A stretch of 64,000 bases of DNA from a bacterium (GCA_905221325.1 CAJNCS010000008.1:71384-135383); one strand, 5' to 3'; shown: positions 15,852-23,829, counted from the stretch's first letter. Program-made: numbers and translations. The notes: generated by a model from the letters alone, not told the origin.

Positions 15852-16073
15852 ATGGCTAAATTAACTAAAGAAGACGCTTTTGAAGTTTCTCAAGACATTA
15901 TCAACGATGCTATTCCAGTTATCGAAGATATGTTAGATGAAGTATTTAAAAAGTATCCAATCGACATGGAGACTAGAAAGGCTATTCTCCATAGTGTTCT
16001 TGTTGCCCATAAACTTAGTACAGAAACTACGGTCTCTTTACTCGTTCAGCTAGTAAACTCTCAAGATAACTAG
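15852..16073 (+). CDS. Small phage protein, unknown (73 aa), plus strand
   Basis: A 73-residue acidic helical protein beginning MAKLTKEDAFEVSQDIINDA. It is transcribed against the early operon from its own extended -10 promoter, with an operator-like palindrome beside it, so it may be expressed in the lysogen or respond to its own repressor. Its 3' end overlaps the end of the convergent 45-residue minus-strand gene by 47 bp. No family recognised. Confidence 0.65.
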   Translation: MAKLTKEDAFEVSQDIINDAIPVIEDMLDEVFKKYPIDMETRKAILHSVLVAHKLSTETTVSLLVQLVNSQDN

Positions 16074-16164
16074 TTTTTCTTAAAATTTTTTCAACTAATT
16101 CATTGTCTGCCTTTATAAAGGTGGACTCTTTTTTTCCACTATACGGATACCGTTTTGGTCTCAT
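16027..16164 (-). CDS. Small basic phage protein (45 aa)
   Basis: ATG 16164 is preceded by GGAGGAAG. The 45-residue product begins MRPKRYPYSGKKESTFI and is strongly basic. The frame is open further upstream, but this start has by far the best ribosome site and lies just after the Cro-like gene. Its 3' part overlaps the plus-strand gene 15852-16073 tail to tail. Confidence 0.6.
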   Translation of the reverse strand: MRPKRYPYSGKKESTFIKADNELVEKILRKTSYLESLLAERVKRP

Positions 16165-16174
16165 TTTCTTCCTC

Positions 16175-16366
16175 CTACTCAATCCCGTAATCTTCAATAA
16201 CCTGAAGAATAAAACTGTTCGCTCGTGGACCTTTTGTCGTTCCACTGAGAATATTCGTCACTTCCTGTCGCTTAAAACCGTAAGCAACCGCTAGAGTTGT
16301 TTTTTTGATTCCTTTCTCTTTCAAGAAAGCATTAACCTTTTCACGACCGTTTGCAATATCTGGCAT
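16175..16366 (-). CDS. Cro-like small DNA-binding protein
   Basis: A 63-residue protein with a single helix-turn-helix: NAFLKEKGIKKTTLAVAYG and KRQEVTNILSG, followed by a short tail. Size, strand and position (early side of the switch, opposite the repressor) fit a Cro or antirepressor-type regulator that commits the phage to lytic growth by binding the operators at 16536-16710. Confidence 0.7.
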   Translation of the reverse strand: MPDIANGREKVNAFLKEKGIKKTTLAVAYGFKRQEVTNILSGTTKGPRANSFILQVIEDYGIE

Positions 16367-16379
16367 ATATTTCTCCTCT

Positions 16380-16508
16380 CTATTCCTTCTCTTCTTTTTT
16401 TAAAACTTTCAAAAGTATTGACATCCCGTTAACTATTCCAGCTAGATAACCTCGTCCATAATCAGTAGCTACGAATTGCAATAATTCGATTATTTCTTCT
16501 TCCTCCAT
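16380..16508 (-). CDS. Small phage protein, unknown (42 aa)
   Basis: ATG 16508 follows AGGAGGTTGGAG. The 42-residue product begins MEEEEIIELLQFVATDYGRG: an acidic start, a mildly hydrophobic helix (GYLAGIVNGMSILLKVL) and a basic/acidic tail. It would be the first gene of the early minus-strand operon, just downstream of the switch region. Function unknown. Confidence 0.55.
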   Translation of the reverse strand: MEEEEIIELLQFVATDYGRGYLAGIVNGMSILLKVLKKEEKE

Positions 16509-16535
16509 CTCCAACCTCCTTTTTTTACGCTTTAT

Positions 16536-16710
16536 GTAAGTAAGAAACAACTAAAATTTTAACTATTTTTCTGTATTACGCTTGACAACTAACACCAAAT
16601 CGGCTAAAATGAAAGCATAATAAAAACACTAATAAAACTATAAATACCGTTCGCCAAAACATTTTTATAATTTATTTTCTTAGTTGTTTTTTTAGTTGTA
16701 ACTTACTTAC
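16536..16710. promoter_or_regulatory. Lysogeny switch operators: four ACAACTAA boxes and a 19-bp inverted repeat
   Basis: The 298 bp without genes between the Cro side and the repressor hold ACAACTAA at 16547 and 16585 and its complement TTAGTTGT at 16680 and 16692. The segments 16536-16554 and 16692-16710 are 19-bp inverted repeats with two mismatches, 137 bp apart. These are the likely sites for the repressor and the Cro-like protein. Confidence 0.75.
16582..16610 (+). promoter_or_regulatory. Promoter reading towards the repressor
   Basis: TTGACA (16582-16587), 17 bp, TAAAAT (16605-16610). The -35 box overlaps an ACAACTAA operator. The leader to ATG 16807 would be about 190 nt. Confidence 0.65.
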
Positions 16711-16717
16711 AAAAAAC

Positions 16718-16746
16718 ATTTTACACCTTTTGGGATAATTAGTCAA
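16718..16746 (-). promoter_or_regulatory. Early lytic promoter
   Basis: On the minus strand TTGACT (16746-16741), 17 bp, TAAAAT (16723-16718). The start point falls at the edge of the 16692-16710 operator. It would drive the early operon and faces the plus-strand promoter at 16582-16610. Confidence 0.65.
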
Positions 16747-16806
16747 CCTTTTTACACCAAATTTGTTAAATATTTTTTGTGATGTCTTAGAAAGGTTAAT
16801 TTAACA

Positions 16807-17160
16807 ATGTTTGAGACATTTGAAAAAATAAAAGAATTGGCAAAAAAGCGTGGAAAATCTCTTGGACAAGTCGAAGAAGACTTAGGTTATGGCAGAAATA
16901 CACTGTATAAGATAAAAAACTCTACGCCAAATGCTGAACGTATAGCAGAAATTGCTAACTACTTCAACGTATCCACTGACTATCTGCTTGGACGAACTGA
17001 TAATCCGTCTATTGCAAACAATGATACAATCGCAGGCTACACGTCTGACGACCTGCGTAAAATGGCAGAGAATGCCAAAACCTTCGATGGTAAGCCACTT
17101 ACAGAAGAGGATATTGAAGCTATCCAAAACATCATAGAAATATACTTGAGAGGTAGATAG
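16807..17160 (+). CDS. XRE-family phage repressor (ImmR/CI-like)
   Basis: A 117-residue repressor. Residues about 5-62 form an XRE helix-turn-helix (KKRGKSLGQVEEDLGYGRNT, then IAEIANYFNVSTDYLLGRTD). The C-terminal 50 residues are helical and lack a LexA/CI autoprotease domain. The gene is followed after 3 bases by an ImmA-type protease gene, the arrangement of ICEBs1 ImmR/ImmA, where the protease cuts the repressor on induction. It should hold the lytic genes silent by binding the ACAACTAA boxes upstream. Confidence 0.85.
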   Translation: MFETFEKIKELAKKRGKSLGQVEEDLGYGRNTLYKIKNSTPNAERIAEIANYFNVSTDYLLGRTDNPSIANNDTIAGYTSDDLRKMAENAKTFDGKPLTEEDIEAIQNIIEIYLRGR

Positions 17161-17163
17161 CCT

Positions 17164-17544
17164 ATGCAGATTGACGACTTTGTAAAATCTTGTGGAGTAA
17201 CTCTTTACTACTTTGATAAAGATTTATGGCAACGTCCTGGCATTTATATAGAGGATATCAAAACTATCTTCGTAAATAACAAACTATCTGATGAAGCGAT
17301 AAAACGTGTTGTTTATCATGAACTAGGTCATCTTTCTCATACTCCCGCCCTCTATAAAAACAATCATACAAAATGTGAAAACGAAGCAAATCGCACTATG
17401 ATTCATCAATTGATTGAGGAAGAATTGAAAAACTCAGATGATCAACAATCTTTTAACTATTTACACTTCATGAAAAAGCACAAATTAAAAACCATCACTG
17501 ATGAAGTAATGGTCATTGACGAATATTATTCATTGATTAGTTGA
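17164..17544 (+). CDS. ImmA/IrrE-family metalloprotease (anti-repressor)
   Basis: A 126-residue zinc protease with VVYHELGHLSH; HELGH is at 52-56 and the downstream CENEANR stretch may give the third ligand. The family includes ICEBs1 ImmA and Deinococcus IrrE, which cleave XRE repressors. Adjacent to and co-directional with the repressor, it is the probable trigger for induction, replacing RecA-stimulated self-cleavage. The N-terminal 45 residues are beta-rich, as is usual for the family. Confidence 0.88.
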   Translation: MQIDDFVKSCGVTLYYFDKDLWQRPGIYIEDIKTIFVNNKLSDEAIKRVVYHELGHLSHTPALYKNNHTKCENEANRTMIHQLIEEELKNSDDQQSFNYLHFMKKHKLKTITDEVMVIDEYYSLIS

Positions 17545-17557
17545 TTAGGAGCAGAAA

Positions 17558-18472
17558 ATGAAAATAGGAATGAGAAAACCAAGTCTAACTAAAAGCCTAA
17601 AAGCTAGAACTACCAGCAAATGGAAAAGACAAGCCAAAAAAGCTATTATCCCTGGATATGGGAAGAAAGGCGTAGGATGGATAAAAAATCCCAAGAAAGC
17701 CATGTATAACAAGATCTATCATAAGACAACATTTGGACTTTCTGATCTGCTGAAACCTTCTAAAAAGAGAAAGAAAAGAGTAGTCACAAAAAAACAACAA
17801 TCTATTTTGTCATCTAACGGTAAAAAGCAACACACTCCAAAAGAATATAAAGAAGTTGGACTTGTTTTTATGGTTTTAGGTTCTATATTCCTATTTTTAT
17901 TTCCGCCTCTCGGCTTCTTCTTGTTCATTACAGGTTTTATAACTTACATTATTGGTCGTTTAACTGCAAAGCGAGAGAAAAAGAAGAAAATTGAAAATTA
18001 CAGTCCACAGATTGATACAATTGTTTTCCGAGATGATTTCTTGTTGATGGGGACAAATTATCATAAAGAAGAAGCTGAAGCTGCTGCTGATTTTCTTTCT
18101 AAAGGGATTCATTATTTTGGAAAAGATAATAAGAGTTTAAAATCTTATATGCTTGAAACATATAAACCTGTTTACAAATATAATAAATTAAAAACAGTTG
18201 ATGTTCATCTGTTGCCAGAACCAACAAATCCTCATGATAAAAATGCTATCAAAGTTTTAGTGAATAATATCTTTGTTGGATACTTGCCTGCTATGATCGC
18301 ATCACAAATTTCATCATACATAGCTAATCCAAATTACCGATACGATGCAATCCTTAATGGTAGGGGTGGACCATACAAAACACTAAACATCGAAACTGAG
18401 AGAGTTATTTCTCGTGAAAAAGAATTGACGTATTATCTAGATTTAACAGTATGGCGCCTAGCCAAAAAATAA
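17558..18472 (+). CDS. Membrane protein with C-terminal HIRAN domain
   Basis: A 304-residue protein in three parts. Residues 1-95 are very rich in lysine and arginine. Residues about 101-138 hold two hydrophobic spans (VGLVFMVLGSIFLFLFPPL and FFLFITGFITYIIG). Residues about 155-260 match a HIRAN domain: FLLMGTNYH, VDVHLLPEPTNPHDKNAI and NNIFVGYLPAMIA. HIRAN domains bind 3' ends of single-stranded DNA in larger helicases; a stand-alone membrane-attached copy is a common but unexplained cargo beside phage integrases. It is on the lysogeny strand, so it is likely expressed in the lysogen. Confidence 0.8.
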   Translation: MKIGMRKPSLTKSLKARTTSKWKRQAKKAIIPGYGKKGVGWIKNPKKAMYNKIYHKTTFGLSDLLKPSKKRKKRVVTKKQQSILSSNGKKQHTPKEYKEVGLVFMVLGSIFLFLFPPLGFFLFITGFITYIIGRLTAKREKKKKIENYSPQIDTIVFRDDFLLMGTNYHKEEAEAAADFLSKGIHYFGKDNKSLKSYMLETYKPVYKYNKLKTVDVHLLPEPTNPHDKNAIKVLVNNIFVGYLPAMIASQISSYIANPNYRYDAILNGRGGPYKTLNIETERVISREKELTYYLDLTVWRLAKK

Positions 18473-18481
18473 AAAAATCCC

Positions 18482-18559
18482 CACACTCAAATTTTGGTCG
18501 AGGAGAGTGTGAGGAAATGATGTATAGTAAATGGCATTAAAAAGCCCTTTTTACTATAC
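18482..18559 (+). repeat. Two hairpins ahead of the integrase
   Basis: CACACTC (18482-18488) pairs with GAGTGTG (18505-18511). GTATAGTAAA (18522-18531) pairs with TTTACTATAC (18550-18559), with an inner GGC/GCC. Neither is followed by a clean T-run, so they may be regulatory or protein-binding sites. Confidence 0.45.
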
Positions 18560-18589
18560 CCATTTTATCAAGAAATGAGGTAAAAATCA

Positions 18590-19672
18590 ATGGAAATCAA
18601 GTCTTATAAAAAGAAAAACGGTGAGACGGCTTATGGTTTCATCGTTTACGTCGGAAAAGAAAACGGAAAAAGTAAGTACGCTCGAAAAAAAGGATTTGCC
18701 ACAAAAGCCAAAGCAAGGGCAGCACTACTTCAACTTCAAGAAGATATAGAAAATGGAGAACAATACAGAAAAGATATTACAGTAGAAGAAATTGCCAAAA
18801 GATGGCTTGAAGATTATTCTGAGACAGTCCAAGAGAGCACTTATATCAAGACCTCTAGGAATTTCAAGAATCACATTTATCCAGCTTTAGGCAAACGAAA
18901 GATAGCAACAATCACACCTCTTCAAATGCAGGAACAAGCCAATGAATGGTCTAGAAAATTAGTCTACGGTCGTAAGTTAAAAGGTTTGATGAATAATGTT
19001 TTTAAATACGCAATCAGACATGGTTACATCGATACAAATCCGGTTGATAGCGTAATCACCTCCACAAGAAAGAAATCAGATATCAAGAGCGACTTTTACA
19101 ACAAAGATGAACTTCAAAAATTCTTGAAACTTGTCTCAAAAACAAAAGATCTAGAGAAGATAACTCTATTCCGTCTTCTGGCCTTCACAGGAGCACGAAA
19201 AGGGGAGATTTTAGCTCTCGAATGGAATGACTGGACGGATAATACTCTGGACATAAATAAGGCTATTACAAGGGGGTTTGGGGGCGAAGAAATAGGTAAT
19301 ACCAAAACCGTCAGCAGCAATAGACTGATTAGCCTGGATAAAAAGACAAAAAATATTTTGAAAAAATGGAGAAAACAAAATCCAAATACCAAATACATTT
19401 TTGAAAATGAATTTAAGAAACCAATTCCAAGCACTCTTCCCAGAAAATGGCTTATCAAAATTGTTGAAGGAAGCGACCTGCGTCCAATCAAAATCCATGG
19501 ATTCAGACACACGCATGCTAGCCTATGTTTCGATGCTGGTATGACCTTGAAACAAGTTCAACATCGTCTCGGACACTCTGACTTAAAAACGACCATGAAC
19601 GTTTATACTCACATAACTAAGCAAGCAAAGGATGATATAGGAGAACGCTTTGCGAAGTACATAGATTTCTAG
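18590..19672 (+). CDS. int: Phage integrase (tyrosine recombinase)
   Basis: A 360-residue integrase. Residues 1-60 are an AP2-like arm-binding domain (YGFIVYVGKENGKSKYARKK), 62-160 a core-binding SAM-like domain, and 165-360 the catalytic domain with R203, K239, HGFR (303-306), H329 and nucleophile Y339. It inserts the phage at, and with help excises it from, the 3' end of ssrA, which lies 136 bp beyond the stop codon. GAGGTAAAAATCA precedes ATG 18590. Confidence 0.95.
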   Translation: MEIKSYKKKNGETAYGFIVYVGKENGKSKYARKKGFATKAKARAALLQLQEDIENGEQYRKDITVEEIAKRWLEDYSETVQESTYIKTSRNFKNHIYPALGKRKIATITPLQMQEQANEWSRKLVYGRKLKGLMNNVFKYAIRHGYIDTNPVDSVITSTRKKSDIKSDFYNKDELQKFLKLVSKTKDLEKITLFRLLAFTGARKGEILALEWNDWTDNTLDINKAITRGFGGEEIGNTKTVSSNRLISLDKKTKNILKKWRKQNPNTKYIFENEFKKPIPSTLPRKWLIKIVEGSDLRPIKIHGFRHTHASLCFDAGMTLKQVQHRLGHSDLKTTMNVYTHITKQAKDDIGERFAKYIDF

Positions 19673-19811
19673 GATACGATAAAAATGTTGTATCCTTTGT
19701 TGTATCCTTTTTCCGCAAAAGAATACCAAGGAATACCAAAGATAAAAATAAAAAACGTCGATTTAACAACGTTTTACCAAGGAATGCGAAAGAATGCAAA
19801 GGAATAATGGA
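19672..19811. other. attP-arm-type repeats and phage/host junction at ssrA
   Basis: Between the integrase stop and the tmRNA lie a tandem 12-bp repeat GTTGTATCCTTT (19687-19698 and 19699-19710), an inverted GGATAC at 19672, and five decamers related to GAATRCCAAR: 19721, 19731, 19782, 19792 and 19802. They look like integrase arm sites. The crossover core is probably inside the tmRNA 3' end. Confidence 0.65.
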
Positions 19812-20152
19812 GCCGGTGGGAGTCGAACCCACGTCCAAACACCTGCCAACATATTTGTCTACAACCATAGGTTATGTATTGTTTTAACAGTCCCTCGACA
19901 CATAACTCAAGCCTAGAAACTGCGAGTCTATTAATCTCTTATCAAACCACTAGACAAGGCTTAATCGTATCTCGCTAATCATAAGACCTGTCATTGAACA
20001 CGAGCAATCCAAATCGGGTCACGCCTGCTGGTTTTTAGGCAGCTAGAGCGTAAGAAGTGTTATTTTTTGCAGTTATATTTAACTGAGCGTTTACGTCGCC
20101 ACACGGGTTGCAAAATATGCCTCATAATGCCTGTCGAATCCGTAACGACCCC
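19808..20152 (-). ncRNA. ssrA: tmRNA (transfer-messenger RNA)
   Basis: On the minus strand the RNA starts GGGGTCGTTACGG and ends with a tRNA-like T-arm GGTTCGACTCCC and encoded CCA; length about 345 nt. The tag reading frame lies at 20035-20070 and encodes AKNNTSYALAA followed by TAA, the streptococcal proteolysis tag, preceded by the resume codon GCA. Together with SmpB it frees stalled ribosomes and marks the product for Clp proteases. The prophage is integrated at its 3' end, and the mature sequence appears intact. Confidence 0.97.
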
Positions 20153-20166
20153 AGGATGTTAGAACT

Positions 20167-20195
20167 ATTATAACCTATCTTCATAAAAAATGCAA
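20167..20195 (-). promoter_or_regulatory. ssrA promoter
   Basis: On the minus strand TTGCAT (20195-20190), 17 bp, TATAAT (20172-20167), ending 15 bp before the mature tmRNA 5' end. Confidence 0.75.
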
Positions 20196-20210
20196 AATCA
20201 AGCCAATTCT

Positions 20211-20846
20211 TTAGAAAAGATACGTTTTTAAAATATCTGATAAAGCTTGATAACCAGCTACACTCAGATGGAGACCATCCGTTGTATAGGCTGATTGAAG
20301 TTGTCCTTCTGAATCTGTCAAACTATCATAAATTGGTAGAAAATCTACCTGCATATAGGCGGATACTAGAGCCTCATAGGCTTGATTCCATTCTCTAATC
20401 TTTTCATTGGTTCGGATATAAACAGTCTGCTTGTATTTCTCTCCCTCATTGACTGGCAAAATGGATAGGAGCTTTATTTGTGACAACGGATAATCTCGGG
20501 CAATTGATTGGATCACTCGCTCAAGATTATCCAAGGCTTCATTTATAGGAATATCTTTTCCGATATCATTTGTCCCAATTAGGAGAACAATTTGATCCAC
20601 AGCATCACCATAAAGATGGGCATCTAGATTCTCTAATAACAGTTTCGTCTGGTAGCCTCGGATGCCACGATTAACAATCTTCTTTGCAGTTCCAAACAAC
20701 TCTTGCAATGGGTAGTATTCTACAATCGAATCGCCGATAAAAATTACATCTGGCTCTAGAACAGAAACTTGATTCAATTCACGATACTTGGTTTGAATCT
20801 TCTCCTGCTCTTTTAGGAGCCAATTTTCTAATAACTGTACTGCCAC
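20211..20846 (-). CDS. SGNH/GDSL-type hydrolase
   Basis: A 211-residue esterase/acetylhydrolase-like protein of the PAF-acetylhydrolase group. The four SGNH blocks are present: VIFIGDSI with nucleophile S40, G63 in NRGIRGY, GTND with N93, and DGLH (190-193) for the catalytic Asp and His. There is no signal peptide, so it acts in the cytoplasm on an unknown ester. It starts at GTG, two bases after the stop of the HAD gene, and is probably co-transcribed with the HAD and CapA-like genes. Confidence 0.85.
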   Translation of the reverse strand: MAVQLLENWLLKEQEKIQTKYRELNQVSVLEPDVIFIGDSIVEYYPLQELFGTAKKIVNRGIRGYQTKLLLENLDAHLYGDAVDQIVLLIGTNDIGKDIPINEALDNLERVIQSIARDYPLSQIKLLSILPVNEGEKYKQTVYIRTNEKIREWNQAYEALVSAYMQVDFLPIYDSLTDSEGQLQSAYTTDGLHLSVAGYQALSDILKTYLF

Positions 20847-20847
20847 C

Positions 20848-21675
20848 TTATCCCTCTTTCTCTAACCAATTTTCTAGAACTTGATAAACACCAGCCTGGC
20901 TGTTAGCTGGTGCTAGTGCAGTCGCAACTGCCTTGGCCTCATCATCTGCATTTTCCATCGCATAGGCAATACCAGCCATCTCCAACATCTCGACATCATT
21001 TTCACTGTCACCAAAAGCCATAACTTGTTCCGATTGCAAATTCCAGCGCTTGAGTAATTCTTCCAATCCCCAAGCCTTGTGAACACCAGCCTGTAGGATA
21101 TCGATACAACCATAACCACTGGAAACAGCTCTTACATGCCCATCAAAGAGATCATTGATTTCCCGCAAAACAGAACTCGATCGTTCTTCACCAACGACCA
21201 TGCTCATCTTTAGTACTCCTCCAAAGAGGTCTGAGTTTAGTTCATCCACAAAATTGGTCCTTTGGTAAAGTTTTTCAATCATCTCTGGAGTCATAAATTT
21301 TTCCAGGTCTGTAAAAACCGTTCCTTCCTTGACAAAACTCCCATTCATACTGGTGACGACGAACTGATCTCGACACTCCCTCCCTTTAAAATGAACTAAA
21401 GCCTTGTCAACCATAGCATTATCCCAGATCTGTGCTTGAACCAGTTTATTGTTTTCAAAAATACGCGCCCCATTGGCAACGACTAGGACAACTCTACTCG
21501 CCAAATGTTTAAGCAATTGTCTCATACGATGAACTTCATTCCCCGTTGCAATGACAAAACGGATATCCCTTTGATCCAACTGATCTAAAATCTTTTCCAA
21601 GCGGGGCAGATCCAGCTGACCTCTCGGGTCTAGCAAGGTTCCATCCATGTCTGTTGCAATTAATTTAATCGTCAT
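20848..21675 (-). CDS. Cof-type HAD-family phosphatase
   Basis: About 275 residues. Motif I is LIATDMDGTLLD near the N-terminus, and the C-terminal part has the lysine and AFGDSENDVEML motif of Cof/YbjI-like HAD IIB sugar-phosphate or flavin-phosphate phosphatases. ATG 21675 (or the adjacent ATG 21678) follows AAAGGAGAT; the frame is open upstream into the CapA-like gene, but that part has no ribosome site. The substrate cannot be told from sequence. Confidence 0.85.
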   Translation of the reverse strand: MTIKLIATDMDGTLLDPRGQLDLPRLEKILDQLDQRDIRFVIATGNEVHRMRQLLKHLASRVVLVVANGARIFENNKLVQAQIWDNAMVDKALVHFKGRECRDQFVVTSMNGSFVKEGTVFTDLEKFMTPEMIEKLYQRTNFVDELNSDLFGGVLKMSMVVGEERSSSVLREINDLFDGHVRAVSSGYGCIDILQAGVHKAWGLEELLKRWNLQSEQVMAFGDSENDVEMLEMAGIAYAMENADDEAKAVATALAPANSQAGVYQVLENWLEKEG

Positions 21676-21698
21676 CATATCTCCTTTAGGGTGAGCAC

Positions 21699-23018
21699 CT
21701 ACCACTTCAACCCCACATGTTCATTCATTTCTTTATAGGCCGTGTCAATTCGTTCCTTGGTCGCCTCGTCCAACTGATCACGATGACTGCCCCCCTCAAT
21801 GAAGTCCTCTAGGATATAGGTCTGATAGAGGAAGAGCGGATAGCCTTCTGGAGAGTAAGTCCCTTTGGGTGTTCGATTGACCCAAGTAGGATGCGCTTTG
21901 GCAGTTTCAATCCTTGTCTTGCTATCTTTTTTCTTAATGGTCACATCCATGAGAACACCTCGCTCCGTCCACTTGGCATTTTCCTCGTCTTGCATGGTTT
22001 CAATGCGTTGGTTTGAGAGGAAATTTCCCATGGAATAGATAATCAATTTTTTGTCACCATCTTTTTCAACTGTTTCAGCAGGTTCAACGACGTGAGGATG
22101 CCCTCCAAAGATAATATCAGCTCCCCAGTCAATCATCTTGTGGTACAGTGTTTTCTGTTCTTCCGTCGGTTCTAGCTGGTACTCAATTCCCATCTGAGGC
22201 ATGATGACAGTAATATCCGCCTCTTGCTCAGCTCGTTCGATTTCCGCCTTCATCTTATCTTCATTCAGGTCAGAAAGATAGCGATTATAATCCTCTTGAG
22301 AGATATACTGCTCAATGCCATTAAAACCGTAAGAATAGGCTAGGAGAGCTACCTTGATACCATTGACTTCCTTGATAACTAGTGGAGCTTGGTCACGGGA
22401 TTCATGTGTGTAGACTCCGATGGGTGTCATTCCAGCCTTTTCAATAGCTTGAGCCGTTGAAACCACTCCCTCAATTTGAGAATCCAAAATATGATTATGA
22501 GCCAAGTCTAGAACTTGGTAGCCTGCATCCTTGATCGCATCCATGACTTCCCCTGGTGCATTAAAGAGAGGATAGCCTGCCAAGTAGTGGTCCTTGTTCA
22601 CCGTTCCTTCAAAGTCACCAAGCACTAAATCCGCTTGTTTGAGCCAGGGTTTTACATACTCAAAATTTTCATGGAAATCATAGGTTCCATCTTCTTTAAG
22701 AGCTGTTCGGTAGATGGGGATATGGTAGAGAAGGTCACCATTTGCCATGATACGCGCCGTCGTTTCACCAGATTCATTTTCCTTGGACTGGCTAGACGTC
22801 CTAGCAGAATCAAGAGTTTGGCTACTAGGACTTGTTCCCTTGTTTCCTTGTACTGCTCGAACCAGCAAGTTCAATCCCATGGACAAGGCAACTGCAAGCA
22901 ATAACACAATAATAAACTGGGCATTCGTCCAAGATTTATAATTCCGAAAGAAATCAACGCTAGTTCTCCACACCCCATAAAGAGAATCATGAGACCGTCT
23001 ATCTTGTCGCTTTTCCAT
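21699..23018 (-). CDS. CapA-family protein (metallophosphatase-like, membrane-anchored)
   Basis: A 439-residue protein. Residues about 34-57 form one N-terminal membrane anchor, followed by a serine/threonine-rich linker. The extracellular domain matches the CapA/PGA_cap family: ARIMANGDLLYH, LVLGDFEGTVN, LDLAHNHILD, and IIFGGHPHVVEPAE, with the Asp/His/Asn set of calcineurin-like phosphatases. The original family member is needed for poly-gamma-glutamate capsule; the role in streptococci is unclear. An extended -10 (TGGTATAAT) at 23059-23067 lies upstream. Confidence 0.85.
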   Translation of the reverse strand: MEKRQDRRSHDSLYGVWRTSVDFFRNYKSWTNAQFIIVLLLAVALSMGLNLLVRAVQGNKGTSPSSQTLDSARTSSQSKENESGETTARIMANGDLLYHIPIYRTALKEDGTYDFHENFEYVKPWLKQADLVLGDFEGTVNKDHYLAGYPLFNAPGEVMDAIKDAGYQVLDLAHNHILDSQIEGVVSTAQAIEKAGMTPIGVYTHESRDQAPLVIKEVNGIKVALLAYSYGFNGIEQYISQEDYNRYLSDLNEDKMKAEIERAEQEADITVIMPQMGIEYQLEPTEEQKTLYHKMIDWGADIIFGGHPHVVEPAETVEKDGDKKLIIYSMGNFLSNQRIETMQDEENAKWTERGVLMDVTIKKKDSKTRIETAKAHPTWVNRTPKGTYSPEGYPLFLYQTYILEDFIEGGSHRDQLDEATKERIDTAYKEMNEHVGLKW

Positions 23019-23173
23019 CTTTATCCCCCCTTGCTTTTTGATGCAAGTCTTTTCTTTTATTATACCACAGACAAAGGGGGAATATCGTTTATCATATTAT
23101 TTTTTAGAAACTTCTGCGACTTTCTTTCTCGCCTATTTTGTGTTATCATGTAGAGGTAATGAAAGGAGAGAAA

Positions 23174-23785
23174 ATGTCTGCAATAGAACGTATTACAAAA
23201 GCTGCTCATTTAATTAATATGAACGATATTATCCGTGAGGGGAACCCAACTTTACGCGCGGTTGCTGAGGAGGTCACTTTCCCACTGTCTGACCAGGAAA
23301 TCATCCTTGGAGAAAAGATGATGCAATTCCTCAAACATTCCCAAGATCCTGTTATGGCTGAGAAAATGGGGCTCCGTGGTGGTGTTGGATTGGCTGCTCC
23401 CCAACTCGATATCTCAAAACGCATAATCGCTGTTTTAGTGCCCAATATTGTGGAAGAAGGTGAAACTCCTCAGGAAGCCTACGACCTGCAAGCTGTTATG
23501 TACAATCCAAAAATCGTCTCTCACTCTGTTCAGGACGCCGCCCTCGGTGAAGGAGAAGGGTGCCTATCTGTCGACCGTGTAGTTCCAGGCTATGTTGTTC
23601 GTCATGCCCGCGTCACTGTTGATTACTTTGACAAGGACGGAGAAAAACACCGCATCAAGCTTAAAGGATACAACTCTATCGTTGTCCAACATGAAATTGA
23701 CCACATCAACGGAATCATGTTCTACGATCGTATCAATGAGAAAGACCCATTTGCTATCAAAGATGGACTCCTCATCCTCGAATAA
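23174..23785 (+). CDS. def: Peptide deformylase (type 2)
   Basis: A 203-residue enzyme that removes the formyl group from nascent proteins. The three metal-site motifs are GVGLAAPQ (about 70-77), EGCLS with metal ligand C130, and QHEIDH (172-177) with the catalytic Glu. The length and the long insert around residues 90-110 mark the Gram-positive type 2 class. ATG 23174 follows AAAGGAGAG; an upstream in-frame ATG lacks a site. An extended -10 (TGTTATCAT) lies at 23141-23149. Confidence 0.95.
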   Translation: MSAIERITKAAHLINMNDIIREGNPTLRAVAEEVTFPLSDQEIILGEKMMQFLKHSQDPVMAEKMGLRGGVGLAAPQLDISKRIIAVLVPNIVEEGETPQEAYDLQAVMYNPKIVSHSVQDAALGEGEGCLSVDRVVPGYVVRHARVTVDYFDKDGEKHRIKLKGYNSIVVQHEIDHINGIMFYDRINEKDPFAIKDGLLILE

Positions 23786-23790
23786 AGAAA

Positions 23791-23813
23791 ATCCCGTTGC
23801 AAGACGGGGTTTT
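23791..23813 (+). terminator. def terminator
   Basis: Stem ATCCCGT/ACGGGGT with a 6-base loop, followed by TTTTG, just after the def stop. Confidence 0.6.
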
Positions 23814-23814
23814 G

Positions 23815-23823
23815 TGTTATAAT
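23815..23823 (+). promoter_or_regulatory. Extended -10 of a probable leaderless rlmB transcript
   Basis: TG-T-TATAAT on the plus strand ends 6 bases before ATG 23830, so the usual start point falls on the A of the start codon. Confidence 0.6.
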
Positions 23824-23829
23824 AGAGGC

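Larger units (their letters stand above)
1..19810. mobile_element. Prophage, partial (integrase-proximal end to capsid gene)
   Basis: Contiguous phage modules run from the integrase beside the tmRNA gene through lysogeny control, replication, accessory genes and the late switch to head genes. The left end is beyond base 1, because the capsid gene is cut and no tail, holin or lysin genes are present. Integration at the 3' end of ssrA is inferred from the integrase stop lying about 140 bp from the tmRNA CCA end with repeat arrays between them. The second att copy would lie outside the window. No essential gene seen here is visibly broken, so the prophage may be functional. Confidence 0.95.
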
